From Faecalibacterium taiwanense (lineage in GTDB: Bacteria; Bacillota; Clostridia; Oscillospirales; Ruminococcaceae), in the NCBI RefSeq assembly GCF_036632915.2, contig NZ_CP155552.1, positions 806,001 to 870,000 of the forward strand: a stretch of DNA of 64,000 nt, read 5' to 3'. Numbering within the stretch: position 1 is the stretch's first letter; each line of letters starts with the position of its first letter. The position numbers and the translations under genes are program-made. Below the pieces are notes generated by a model. It did not search any database. It was not told the DNA's origin and saw only the letters and a list, made by a program, of their open reading frames with translations. Positions 1 through 7,539 of the stretch are shown in pieces.

Positions 1-698
1 CCGGCTTCAATGCTTTCGGGGGAGATATCCACACAATCCCATGTCAGACCGAGCAATTCCCCTAAGCGCAGGGAACAAGAGAAGGAGAGGTTGATGCACA
101 GCCGCAGCTTCGGATCATCACAAACTTTCAAAGCACGGAACAGCGTTTCAGCTGTCCAGATATCACGTTTCTTGGAAGTGTACTTGGGCAGGGTAGCGTA
201 AATGCAGGGATTCTTTTCCATGAGTTCCCATTTTACAGCCTGCTCAAAGGCGCTCCGCAGAATCTTATGAACCGAACGGACTGTACTGGGGGAAACAAAC
301 TGGTGCTTCCGCTTCCCACACATAGGGTCAACGGCTTCGTATTTAAGCAGCCGCTGATAATATCCCTCAATTACGCGGGTGGTGAGATCTTGCAGCTTCA
401 TTGAGCCGATAAGCGGTTCTATGTAGTTTGAAATCAGTGCAGTGTTTGATTGATAGGTTGAAAGTGCCCATTTGGTTCTTCCGTACAGGGTGACGTATTC
501 TTTAAGCAGGTCTTTTAGAGTTCGGCACTGGGGTGCCACAAAGGTACCGACGGATTCTTTGTATTCGACCTCTTTCTTACGGTTTTTGGCATCTGCAAGG
601 TCGGTAAAGGTTTCCCATTTCTGCTTTAGCGTTCCATTAGTGTGTTTGTAGGTATAGACAACGCAGTATCGGTTATTGCGTTTGACAATGCTAGCCAT
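1..698 (-). CDS. Tyrosine recombinase/integrase, N-terminal part (cut by window edge)
   Basis: Site-specific recombinase that would integrate and excise the left element. About 232 residues are visible: the MASIVKR start typical of Tn916-family ICE integrases, an N-terminal arm-binding domain, a SAM-like core-binding domain (about 55-165) and the start of the catalytic domain with the first catalytic Arg in SLRLGE (about residue 210). The HxxR and Tyr motifs lie outside the window. The ATG at 698 overlaps the upstream stop (TAATG), so it is translationally coupled to the four-HTH protein. It is a close relative of the integrase at 61336-62727, which has the same domain order and many shared residues. 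Confidence 0.9.
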   Translation of the reverse strand, partial: MASIVKRNNRYCVVYTYKHTNGTLKQKWETFTDLADAKNRKKEVEYKESVGTFVAPQCRTLKDLLKEYVTLYGRTKWALSTYQSNTALISNYIEPLIGSMKLQDLTTRVIEGYYQRLLKYEAVDPMCGKRKHQFVSPSTVRSVHKILRSAFEQAVKWELMEKNPCIYATLPKYTSKKRDIWTAETLFRALKVCDDPKLRLCINLSFSCSLRLGELLGLTWDCVDISPESIEA

Positions 699-1588
699 TA
701 TACATCCTCCTCTACTTTACGTTTGGACTTCAGAACTTCATCGAAAGCATCTTTTTGGATGCGTTTTACCCTTCCCAACTTCATCGTTGGAATTCCTTCT
801 TTGAGAACCCACGAGTCAAGTGTTGGGCGGCTGATTCCGTAAAAAGCCTGAATTTCCTGAAAACTGTAGTATTTCCCATTCTTGGGACATTGCAGTTTTA
901 GCGGCGGCTCCTCATGCGTTTCTTTTTTCGGTTTTTGAAGTTGGTATGTAGATTGGCTTTTAAGCCATGCCTTAAAACTTTTTTTGGTAATGCGCGGCCT
1001 GTCGGCCACGCGCTCAATGACGAAACAATCTCGGTATTTTTTGCAATCAAGAATCCCATAAACATTCTTGCGTGGGATACCGAGTAGTTTTGCCATTTCC
1101 GGGATGGAGATGGTTTGCGCTTCAATCTCCCGGTCACGCTCACGGTCGGCTGCTGTGCGGTAGCGACTTTGTGATCGGTACCACCGCTCAAAGTCCTCTT
1201 TGGGAATTCTCATACAGAAGTCTGCCGTTTCTGTTTTCAACTTGCCCTGTCGGATGAGTGTATAGATCGTTTCGGGTTTCACCTTCAATATCTCGGCGGC
1301 GTCAGGAACGGAATAGGACCGTTTGCAAAGTTCCTCGCCCGGTGGCGAACCATTGACCTTATGATATTTGACCTGATTGGCATACCATTTCTCAAAGCTG
1401 GAAATAACGATACGCCTTTTGTCGTTTATCAGAATGACTTCAAAGAGATTCTTATGAAGCAGCCAATAGCTATCTGTTTTGCCAAGGCCGAGAAGCTGCC
1501 GCATCTCACGAACCGACATGGTGGTTTTGGTAGTGGCAGGTTCAGCTTTTCCGTATAAGGGAGCCGAAGTATTCCGCATATCATCCAT
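698..1588 (-). CDS. Protein with four tandem excisionase-like helix-turn-helix domains
   Basis: DNA-binding protein of about 296 residues, probably a recombination directionality or accessory factor for the adjacent integrase. Four MerR/excisionase-type winged HTH units follow one another: about 25-70 (SVREMRQLLGLGKTDSYWLL), 93-140 (SVPDAAEILKVKPETIYTLI), 160-210 (SIPEMAKLLGIPRKNVYGIL) and 240-285 (SFQEIQAFYGISRPTLDSWV). Each ends in an F-x-x-W-like or related strand. Units 1 and 2 match the two units of 60921-61358. I chose ATG 1588, six bases after GAGGTG, rather than the GTG at 1597. The stop overlaps the integrase start. Specific role is inferred. Confidence 0.85.
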   Translation of the reverse strand: MDDMRNTSAPLYGKAEPATTKTTMSVREMRQLLGLGKTDSYWLLHKNLFEVILINDKRRIVISSFEKWYANQVKYHKVNGSPPGEELCKRSYSVPDAAEILKVKPETIYTLIRQGKLKTETADFCMRIPKEDFERWYRSQSRYRTAADRERDREIEAQTISIPEMAKLLGIPRKNVYGILDCKKYRDCFVIERVADRPRITKKSFKAWLKSQSTYQLQKPKKETHEEPPLKLQCPKNGKYYSFQEIQAFYGISRPTLDSWVLKEGIPTMKLGRVKRIQKDAFDEVLKSKRKVEEDV

Positions 1589-1616
1589 GAAAGACACCTC
1601 TCTATCTATGTAAAAG

Positions 1617-1645
1617 TTTAGCCGGGATTTCTCATCCCGGCTAAA
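1617..1645 (-). terminator. 12-bp stem hairpin between HTH gene and four-HTH/integrase pair
   Basis: Perfect 12-bp stem (1617-1628 with 1634-1645, TTTAGCCGGGAT arm) and a 5-base loop. It has no long U tract on the minus strand, so it may be a weak terminator or attenuator that separates xis-like and int transcription. Confidence 0.5.
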
Positions 1646-1678
1646 GAATAGCAGATTTCGCTTGAAATGTTGAGGATG

Positions 1679-1924
1679 TCAAACAGCAGGATTGCGTTCA
1701 ACAGTGCCATCATTGAGCCATGCTTCAAAGCTGGCTTTGGAAATACGGTAAGCGCCGCTTACCTTGAACCAGCGGAATTCGTTCTGCTTCAGTAGACGGT
1801 AGACAGTGGGACGGCTCAGGAGCAGCATTTCCATCAGGTCTTCTACGGTATAGCAGCGGCTGTCCTTTGCTGTGGAAACAGGGGAGGAAACCGAGTTGGG
1901 CGAAGGTTCTTCATGGATAATCAT
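1679..1924 (-). CDS. Excisionase-family HTH DNA-binding protein
   Basis: Small (81 residues) DNA-binding protein with one MerR-type HTH, residues about 25-70 (YTVEDLMEMLLLSRPTVYRL then YRISKASFEAWL). This is the form usually found as Xis or a transcriptional accessory protein directly upstream of ICE integrases. ATG 1924 follows GAGGT. It sits downstream of the ParB-like gene in the same minus-strand operon and before a hairpin. The counterpart in the right element is 60589-60816. A simple repressor role cannot be excluded. Confidence 0.8.
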   Translation of the reverse strand: MIIHEEPSPNSVSSPVSTAKDSRCYTVEDLMEMLLLSRPTVYRLLKQNEFRWFKVSGAYRISKASFEAWLNDGTVERNPAV

Positions 1925-1954
1925 TGGATAATACCTCGTTAAATATACTTAAAG

Positions 1955-2740
1955 TTAAAACTTGAGCGGCAATGCAGCCCGGCGGCTGCCACCATTATAA
2001 ATAGTATAGACCTGCTGAAGGTACTTCGTCTTGCCGGGAAGGCTTACGCCTGCGGTTCGTGCAAGGCGAAAAATCGTGAATGCATCGACCTGCCGCAGTT
2101 TGGCAATCAGACGGCTTTTACTGTATTCGGAGTGGTACAGTTCTACAAAGCGGCAGATGCCGAGCAGATTTGCAGAACTCATGGAATCAGGTTCTCCGTC
2201 CCACGCATTCAGCAAAACATCAAGGGATTCGATATACAGTTCAGGACCAAGCCGGATGAATTCGTGATAGGCGGTTGCGATGCAGCTGATCCGCTGCTTG
2301 CCCCTGCCTTCTTCAAAAGAAAGATGAACGCCAGCCAATTCGGTGGCCTGCTGGAATGCAACGGCAGCAGGCTCCCCTGCAAAAATCAGGGCACGGAGCT
2401 TCTGCCCTGCACTCAGCCGTTCCGAAATGCCTGTCTGCTGTGCAAACAGGAGGGCTTCTTCCTGCTCGGTCATGTTAAAGTAGACCTTGCAGCGAATCTG
2501 CAGATCATCACCACCGTTCAGGAACTTCCGGGCAGCGATGGTGTTCTGCCCGTCCATCACATAGTAGTGACCATCCCGGAAGCTGATCTTCGGCTCATTG
2601 GCAACCCGCTCGTCAAATTCTTTTGCGATACGGGCAACACGAGCGGGGTGAAGAGCACGCTGATAAGTGTCGCGCGGCACGATCAGCTCACTGCTGTTCA
2701 GGCACATTTCATGGTAAGGTTTTACCACTGCGTTCATCAT
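1955..2740 (-). CDS. ParB/sulfiredoxin-fold protein (DUF6551-like)
   Basis: A 261-residue protein with a ParB-like N-terminal nuclease/binding fold: DTYQRALHPARVARIAKEFD, then YYVMDGQNTIAARKF (the usual DGxHR position reads DGQNT), followed by a helical C-terminal half. Related proteins are common in ICE regulatory modules and are often called DUF6551; function is not known. ATG 2740 overlaps the stop of the MazF-like gene (ATGA), and its ribosome binding site (AGGAGG) lies inside the end of that gene, so the two are translationally coupled. The usual MazE antitoxin position is thus taken by this ParB-like protein. Confidence 0.75.
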   Translation of the reverse strand: MMNAVVKPYHEMCLNSSELIVPRDTYQRALHPARVARIAKEFDERVANEPKISFRDGHYYVMDGQNTIAARKFLNGGDDLQIRCKVYFNMTEQEEALLFAQQTGISERLSAGQKLRALIFAGEPAAVAFQQATELAGVHLSFEEGRGKQRISCIATAYHEFIRLGPELYIESLDVLLNAWDGEPDSMSSANLLGICRFVELYHSEYSKSRLIAKLRQVDAFTIFRLARTAGVSLPGKTKYLQQVYTIYNGGSRRAALPLKF

Positions 2741-3504
2741 AAAGGAACCTCCTTCTTCTTTTGCAGAAAATCAATTCCTGATTGGATAATCAAACCGATT
2801 TTCTTCTTTTCGTTATCGGATAAGTGAAAACTGGAATACCGTTCATAACAGATATTCCAGCGGAACATAAGCGATTGAAGTGCATCATCCAGTTCTGCGA
2901 CCATGAACTCAACAGAAGATTCTGTCGGGGTGGAGAGCATCCTTTCCGATATCTGCTCAATGCTATGTAAATCGCCTTTTGTGTGCTTGGTGAGAGCAGG
3001 GGGCTGACTGTTCAGCACCCGAAGATTCTGAAACTGCTGGGAGAGCAGCTCTTTTGCAGCGGCGAGAACATCCTCCTGCGGAGGAGCCGTAAGGTATTTT
3101 CGGAATGACTTATACCCAATGAACCCAAAGCTGTATTGCAGACACACTGACACTTGCCGCATTTCATATTTGGACAGGTGCCCAAGGTAGCTTAACACTC
3201 TGGATTTATCTGCAGGGCGCGGGCTTTCGCAAATCGCCATAGATGGCGCACTCAAAAAACGATTGTGCAGAATAAAATGCGTTGGCATATTTCGCTTTTT
3301 GATCTGTGTTGTCAGCGGAACGACCAGAAGAACATTGGAATAAAAATTACCGTCATCGTTTTGGACAACAATGGCAGGTCGGATGCCGCCTTGCTCGGAA
3401 CCGCTGTAAGGATTCAGATCCATCATGTAGACATCCCCGCGCTTGTACATCCAGTTTGCGGGCATAGGCGGATACTCTTTCTCTTTTTTACCTCGTGTGG
3501 CCAA
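2737..3504 (-). CDS. PemK/MazF-family endoribonuclease-like protein with long C-terminal extension
   Basis: MazF-type SH3-barrel domain in residues about 15-135: YKRGDVYMMDLNPYSGSEQG, GIRPAIVVQND, VVPLTTQ and SRVLSYLGHLS match the family pattern of the 126-residue protein at 60178-60558. About 120 extra residues follow, with a helical, charged sequence that I do not recognise. The family cleaves mRNA as a toxin, but no MazE-like antitoxin lies next to it, so a regulatory role is possible. The start is a TTG at 3504 behind AAAGGAG. First gene of the left MazF/ParB/HTH/int operon. Confidence 0.8.
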   Translation of the reverse strand: MATRGKKEKEYPPMPANWMYKRGDVYMMDLNPYSGSEQGGIRPAIVVQNDDGNFYSNVLLVVPLTTQIKKRNMPTHFILHNRFLSAPSMAICESPRPADKSRVLSYLGHLSKYEMRQVSVCLQYSFGFIGYKSFRKYLTAPPQEDVLAAAKELLSQQFQNLRVLNSQPPALTKHTKGDLHSIEQISERMLSTPTESSVEFMVAELDDALQSLMFRWNICYERYSSFHLSDNEKKKIGLIIQSGIDFLQKKKEVPL

Positions 3505-3960
3505 TTTGGATTTCTCCTTTCTATCCGTATATGTAACAGTGGGCTGCTCGCACAGCCCACCCTACTATCTCAAACAGCAAATTGCTGTGATTTATAGTTC
3601 TATACCTTTCCGTATTTGTCCCTGACATCCCCGGAAACCGAAAACTCTGTTTTCGTGTGGGAAATCTTTCAGCCGTCCGGCAGCGTACCGAATCCATAGG
3701 GTTCTCACCTCTCCGTGGTTCTCACCGAGCTGCCCGAAGGCAGAAGTATCATTATTCTGTGATGGCTCTTAGCTATGGAGAAGCTGTCATCCATTTACCG
3801 TCAACCTACCGCTCATTCCCTCAGTGGGAGATCATCGCATTTGTTACGGACGTGGCTCATCATCACAGGAACGTGACTGAAGAATGCGTGTTCAATTTTC
3901 AAGGGGCGGGATAGCTTGAGGGCTGCTTTGAACGCTTGCCGAAGCTATGGCTGTATTGTA
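3505..3960 (-). ncRNA. Noncoding leader upstream of the MazF-xis-int operon (putative structured RNA)
   Basis: About 450 bases without a credible gene. Read on the minus strand it contains a CCTTGAAAATTGAACA segment near 3890-3905 (similar to Gram-positive rRNA leader/boxA regions), a GCCTTCGGGC hairpin near 3735, two copies of GGTGAGAACC (about 3690-3727) and a strong hairpin with GTGGGCTG arms at 3540-3561 just before the gene. The right element has a similar noncoding block at 59700-60170 before its MazF gene, with a comparable GGTAAGACC/GGAGGTGAAACTCC segment. RNA function is inferred from this parallel. Confidence 0.4.
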
Positions 3961-4088
3961 ACCGATGCGGAACGAAATGAACAGGAACTCAGAGTTCACA
4001 ATTTTTGAGGAAAATAGGAAGTATCGTTCCTATTTCTCGATGAGCCGTCAAAAATATATTTCCTGACTTTATGTAAGAAATGAAGTAT

Positions 4089-4119
4089 TATACTCGTAAG
4101 AAACTAACTTACGAGTATA
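4089..4119. promoter_or_regulatory. 12-bp inverted repeat (operator candidate)
   Basis: Perfect inverted repeat TATACTCGTAAG / CTTACGAGTATA (4089-4100 and 4108-4119) with a 7-base spacer, 36 bases before the start of the ATPase remnant. Its half-site resembles the ATACTTGTAAG found in the duplicated promoters at 8503 and 15249, so one regulator might bind all three. Confidence 0.5.
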
Positions 4120-4154
4120 TAAATTCGATAAATACACTTTTGGGAGGGAACAAA

Positions 4155-4396
4155 ATGAGCCGATTTTACTGCCGCGATGAGGAACTTCGGAAGTTAAATA
4201 AACGATATGAGAATACCGTAATGAAAAAATCGGTTTGGACGAACTGGAACTGATTCGGGAATATGCAGCAGTCTTTGGGAAAGGAACAAACTACCACTAC
4301 TACATTTTCTCGAAAGGCGGATTTACGGACGGACTACTTCAGGCACAGGAACGCGGAGAAGTACAGCTGCTTACCCTCGCCGATATTTTTGAATAA
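4155..4396 (+). pseudogene. Remnant of an archaeal-type AAA ATPase (DUF234) gene, internally deleted
   Basis: A good ribosome binding site (GGGAGGGAA) and ATG start a reading frame MSRFYCRDEELRKLNKRYE, the usual N-terminus of the AAA_14/archaeal ATPase-DUF234 family. After about 25 codons the frame breaks, and another frame reads ELELIREYAAVFGKGTNYHY and FSKGGFTDGLLQAQERGE, matching the family's C-terminal end. The Walker motifs and most of the roughly 450 residues are missing. This is a deletion remnant that retained its promoter, operator and terminator. Confidence 0.65.
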
Positions 4397-4398
4397 CA

Positions 4399-4444
4399 CA
4401 AGAAACGCTCTTGCCGGTGTAAAACTGGCAGGAGCGTTTCTTGT
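4399..4444. terminator. Bidirectional terminator
   Basis: Long stem with AAGAAACGCTC / GAGCGTTTCTT arms and an inner TTGCCGG/CTGGCAG stem. T-rich on both sides, it lies between the convergent ATPase remnant and the XRE gene. Confidence 0.75.
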
Positions 4445-4452
4445 TGAAGTGA

Positions 4453-4728
4453 TTATAAAAGACCTTTGATTTTTTCAATATGATCTATAGCGGCTTGCAG
4501 TTCATTTTGAAACTGATCCCTAGAAGGATCTCGACCCAAAAGAAGATAATCCATACTGACATGGAAGTATTCTGCAATATCGATCAGGATTTTTACAGAG
4601 CCATTGGAGCTTCCCCTTTCAAGATCGCCGAGGTGTCGATGGGAAACACCAAGTTTTTCCTGCGATAACTTCGCATTTGTACGCAAAGTAAAAATACGGT
4701 TACCAATAGCATTCGGATCAAAGCTCAT
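4453..4728 (-). CDS. XRE-family transcriptional regulator with shortened HTH
   Basis: Small (91 residues) Cro/CI-type regulator: IGNRIFTLRTNAKLSQEKLG, then VSHRHLGDLERGSSNGSVK and a C-terminal FHVSMDYLLLG typical of the family. ATG 4728 is 7 bases after GGAGGTC, so I shortened the longer open frame. Between LSQEKL and GVSHRHL the family normally has about four more residues (AEKL or similar). This copy lacks them, which would shorten helix 2 and may weaken DNA binding. It stands alone on the minus strand. Confidence 0.75.
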   Translation of the reverse strand: MSFDPNAIGNRIFTLRTNAKLSQEKLGVSHRHLGDLERGSSNGSVKILIDIAEYFHVSMDYLLLGRDPSRDQFQNELQAAIDHIEKIKGLL

Positions 4729-4829
4729 GTGTGACCTCCAAATTTTCGATAAAGCGTGAGAAGTCGAAAACTCGGAGTTGCTACGGATATCTAGCCGCTT
4801 GGGGCATCCACGAAAAACGGACAAACATA

Positions 4830-5024
4830 AAGCCTGCTCCTTTTTACGGGAGCAGGCTTCCTGAAGGCTAAAAAAATAGCCGGACAACAACCAACTGAGG
4901 GATCTTCAATGAAAATCTCTCAATCAGCTGTTGCCCGGCTATTTGGAGCACGTTTCATACATTGCCTTGCGGCAATGGCCCGTTGCTCGGAGCGAACAGT
5001 CCATATTCAGGGTGCAATGCACCC
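4830..5024. repeat. Cluster of four hairpins in a noncoding stretch
   Basis: Successive hairpins: AAGCCTGCTCC/GGGAGCAGGCTT (4830-4859), a long stem AAATAGCCGG...CCGGCTATTT (4874-4944) extended by CAACA/TGTTG, CATTGCC/GGCAATG (4960-4977) and GGGTGC/GCACCC (5010-5024). The first may terminate transcription. The 71-nt one could be a small RNA or a miniature mobile-element footprint. Confidence 0.45.
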
Positions 5025-5048
5025 GTATTTGTTAAAATGACTGGAAAA

Positions 5049-5258
5049 TCACCGGCATCTAAATGCCAGATCAAGTCTCAGGGTTTCTTTGCATCTATTG
5101 CACTTCACTTGTAGTATACCTGAACACCCCTCGATTTTTTGGTATAACTTATTTCCACAAACAGGGCAAAATCTCCAGCCTATGCTAAATTCTGCCTGCT
5201 GTGTAGTAGTCGGTGCTTTACCGGCAAAGGGACGGTTCTTTAACTGAATCATATTCAT
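5049..5258 (-). CDS. Small zinc-ribbon (Com-like) protein
   Basis: 69 residues. Two cysteine pairs, FCPVCGNKLYQK and VKCNRCKETLRL, form a probable zinc ribbon similar to the Com family of phage Mu-type translational regulators. The ATG at 5258 overlaps the stop of the upstream ImmA gene (ATGA), so I reject the longer frame. It is the last gene of the minus-strand operon 6484-5049. Role unknown. Confidence 0.65.
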   Translation of the reverse strand: MNMIQLKNRPFAGKAPTTTQQAEFSIGWRFCPVCGNKLYQKIEGCSGILQVKCNRCKETLRLDLAFRCR

Positions 5259-5962
5259 TCTCCAAATCGCATGATGTCCAATGGATGGCAGTGGATGGGT
5301 TTGCCTTTTATAACCTGCATCTGCTGCAGTCTGATCCTGATTGCAGACCAAGAAACCCCAATCCGTCGAGCCATCTCCAGAATTTTTTCATAGTTAGGGT
5401 CAGACACTGATTTGTACAGAATCCCATTTGGCAGAGTCAACGCCACACGTTCTATTTCGGCATTGATCAGAAATGTTGGCATCAGCAGCTCTGCTGCAAG
5501 GGTATCCGCCTGCCATTCTTCCCACGAGGCCTTTCCGTTTCTTTCCCGATAGACAATGTGCCCACGGCACTTGACTGCTTTTCCGTAGTCGTTCGGAAAC
5601 AGATCAGCCAAAATCTGATGTGCTGCTTCATGCGCTATTGTGAAATTCCGGCATCCAGTGCATCTGTCTGCCGCAAGAGCAGAATCGATTACGATATCCC
5701 TCGGCATAAATACTTCAACAAGCTTTGTTCCATCCTCAAGGGTTGCTGTGAAGCTACATCTCTGGAAAACCGTTAATCCAAGGATGTGACCATCGCTACA
5801 CAGCGGCAACATCTTCAGGTTCAGTCCAAGAACAGAATTTGCAAACTGCTCTGGGTTAATAGGAGCGGGGTCATTTTTGCTTATTCCGAAGAGTGCATAG
5901 TACATTTCAATATATTTGCCTGCTATGCACGAGAGTTCTGCACGCGATAAGTATCTTGCCAT
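5255..5962 (-). CDS. ImmA/IrrE-family metallopeptidase
   Basis: 235-residue protein with the zinc protease motif HEAAH (about residue 110, in FTIAHEAAHQIL) and the downstream W-x-x-E-A-D-T-L-A-A-E-L-L-M-P segment that supplies the third ligand. The ICEBs1 ImmA family cleaves CI-like repressors to induce element excision. Here the likely target is a repressor of this element, for example 6693-7520 across the divergent promoter. The start overlaps the stop of the upstream gene (TAATG). A fragment covering its start is duplicated at 15130-15201. Confidence 0.85.
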   Translation of the reverse strand: MARYLSRAELSCIAGKYIEMYYALFGISKNDPAPINPEQFANSVLGLNLKMLPLCSDGHILGLTVFQRCSFTATLEDGTKLVEVFMPRDIVIDSALAADRCTGCRNFTIAHEAAHQILADLFPNDYGKAVKCRGHIVYRERNGKASWEEWQADTLAAELLMPTFLINAEIERVALTLPNGILYKSVSDPNYEKILEMARRIGVSWSAIRIRLQQMQVIKGKPIHCHPLDIMRFGE

Positions 5963-5995
5963 TATGAAGCCCTACCTTCTGATGTGGCACAGTAG
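5924..5995. repeat. 72-bp segment duplicated at 15130-15201
   Basis: Covers the first codons of the ImmA gene and the end of the preceding gene. A copy with a single mismatch lies at 15130-15201 at the right edge of the phospholipase-D cassette. Here it is in its native place; there it is an orphan. Confidence 0.85.
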
Positions 5996-6243
5996 GCTTC
6001 CACGAACCACTTGCCCTTTTCAAGCCAAAGATTCCGCTTCTGCCCGCAAATCAGGCAGGTGAAGCAATGTCCTTTCACGCCAAAACGTGATGTACCGTGC
6101 TTGACTGCCAAGACACGATCAATTCCATAAGTGCGAGTCTTGTCATAGTTTATGGCAAGAGGACGGATCTTGCCGTCAGGAGTAAAACGAACATCCACTT
6201 CGACGTATCTTTTCTCACGGCGAAGGTTGTAATCACCACACAT
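5962..6243 (-). CDS. Hypothetical protein with CxxC pair
   Basis: 93 residues, not recognised. It opens MCGDYNLRREKRYVEVDVRF, continues with a beta-rich segment, and has a C-terminal CFTCLICGQKRNLW that could bind zinc. It lies second in the minus-strand operon, directly coupled to the ImmA gene, so it may help repressor control or be a small DNA- or RNA-binding accessory protein. Confidence 0.6.
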   Translation of the reverse strand: MCGDYNLRREKRYVEVDVRFTPDGKIRPLAINYDKTRTYGIDRVLAVKHGTSRFGVKGHCFTCLICGQKRNLWLEKGKWFVEAYCATSEGRAS

Positions 6244-6286
6244 CAGAATTCCTCCTTTTTGCAGATTTATCAGAATGCAGCGTGCA

Positions 6287-6484
6287 TTACTTGCGAATCA
6301 TACTGCGTGCCACGAGCTGTTTTTCGTTTAACAGAGGAACGGACACTGTATGCTTTTTCCACTCATCCATAGAGCAGGTTACTGCTTTGCACAGACGGCA
6401 TTTTGTCCAGCCGTCGGTTGCATCAAGATCTACATCATAGTTCATGGTTCCGCACATCGGGCATCTTACATTTTCTTTTCTCAT
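6287..6484 (-). CDS. Small zinc-ribbon protein
   Basis: 65 residues. VRCPMCGTMNYDVDL and WTKCRLCKAVTC give two CxxC knuckles about 20 residues apart. ATG 6484 has AGAGGTGATA before it, so the longer frame is rejected. First gene of the leftward operon driven by the promoter at 6569-6597. Function unknown. Confidence 0.6.
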   Translation of the reverse strand: MRKENVRCPMCGTMNYDVDLDATDGWTKCRLCKAVTCSMDEWKKHTVSVPLLNEKQLVARSMIRK

Positions 6485-6568
6485 ATTATCACCTCTCAAA
6501 AACGCCAAATATACACGATTTCGGTCCAGAATTAACACCAAAAAGCTGTTATTTGTGGATTTGATTCG

Positions 6569-6597
6569 ATTATACACCCACTTTATGGAGATGTAAA
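6569..6597 (-). promoter_or_regulatory. Sigma-A promoter for the leftward zinc-ribbon/ImmA operon
   Basis: On the minus strand TTTACA (6597-6592), 17 bases, TATAAT (6574-6569). It faces away from the promoter at 6631, giving a divergent pair like a phage-type switch. Confidence 0.65.
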
Positions 6598-6630
6598 TTA
6601 CGCATTTGTCGCTATTTTGGAGATTTCTTG

Positions 6631-6659
6631 TTGATTTCTTGTGTTTTCTATACTATAAT
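6631..6659 (+). promoter_or_regulatory. Sigma-A promoter for the LexA/CI-like repressor
   Basis: TTGATT, 17-base spacer, TATAAT at 6654-6659, 34 bases before the repressor start. Confidence 0.65.
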
Positions 6660-6692
6660 AGAGATACCGGATCACAAAGGAGTGTTCTTGTT

Positions 6693-7520
6693 ATGAAAAA
6701 GAAAACTGCGCTCACCATAATGCACATAGCCCCATCCACGGTGTGCTATGATGCAGTCGCCGCAAGGGATAGTAATGAGGTTGGTCTGATTCTCGCAGCT
6801 GTACGAAAAAGGAATGGCTATTCACTTGTAACTTTCTCCGAACTTCTCCGCCACTATGGCGTCGATGTCAGTGACAAGGGAATCAGTAAATGGGAAAAAG
6901 GATACACCACTCCCAGCATCTACCAACTGGTTGCAATCTGCCACGCATTGAACATCAAGGAAGGACCTTCCTACTTTACAAAGACCTTTCAGAAACCCGC
7001 CCTTCTAAATGCCATCGGGCAAAAAAAAGTCGCCGAGTACGAAATGGACTTGATTGCATCTCGGCGCTACCAGCCAGGCACAGAAGAGCCTGCGAAAATC
7101 GACTGCATAACGATGCCAGTATCAGAGTTGCCAGTATCGGCAGGTCTAGGAGCTTTTCTTGAAGGTGAAATGTTTCAACAGATACAGGTGCCTGCCAGTA
7201 GCGTTCCGGCAGGGACTGAGTTTGGGATATACGTTAGTGGCGATAGTATGGAGCCGCGTTATCATGACGGACAAATCGTATGGGTGAAGCGCTGCGAAGA
7301 ACTTGAATGCGGGGATATCGGGATATTCGTATATGATGACTGCGGATATCTGAAAAAATACGATGAACATACCCCAGATAAGTCTCAAGCAGAGTTCTTT
7401 ACCGACAGCTATGGCGTGGTGCATAACCAACCGGTTTTGGTTTCTCTTAACACCAAATATTCGCCAATCCTTATATCTCCAGAGCAAAGATTTGAGATCG
7501 TTGGAAAAGTTTTGAACTAA
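6693..7520 (+). CDS. XRE HTH / peptidase S24 (LexA- or CI-like) repressor
   Basis: 275 residues. An HTH region (about 25-85; LAAVRKRNGYSLVTFSELL, VSDKGISKWEKGYTTPS) is followed by an S24 autoprotease domain: an Ala-Gly cleavage site in VSAGLGAFLEGE, the nucleophile Ser in VSGDSMEPRYHDGQ (about 200) and the catalytic Lys in GYLKKYD (about 240). Such repressors fall when RecA or an ImmA protease triggers cleavage. ATG 6693 follows AAAGGAG. It is divergent from the ImmA operon and probably controls both promoters. Confidence 0.85.
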   Translation: MKKKTALTIMHIAPSTVCYDAVAARDSNEVGLILAAVRKRNGYSLVTFSELLRHYGVDVSDKGISKWEKGYTTPSIYQLVAICHALNIKEGPSYFTKTFQKPALLNAIGQKKVAEYEMDLIASRRYQPGTEEPAKIDCITMPVSELPVSAGLGAFLEGEMFQQIQVPASSVPAGTEFGIYVSGDSMEPRYHDGQIVWVKRCEELECGDIGIFVYDDCGYLKKYDEHTPDKSQAEFFTDSYGVVHNQPVLVSLNTKYSPILISPEQRFEIVGKVLN

Positions 7521-7539
7521 AAAGATGGGAGGGATTTTC

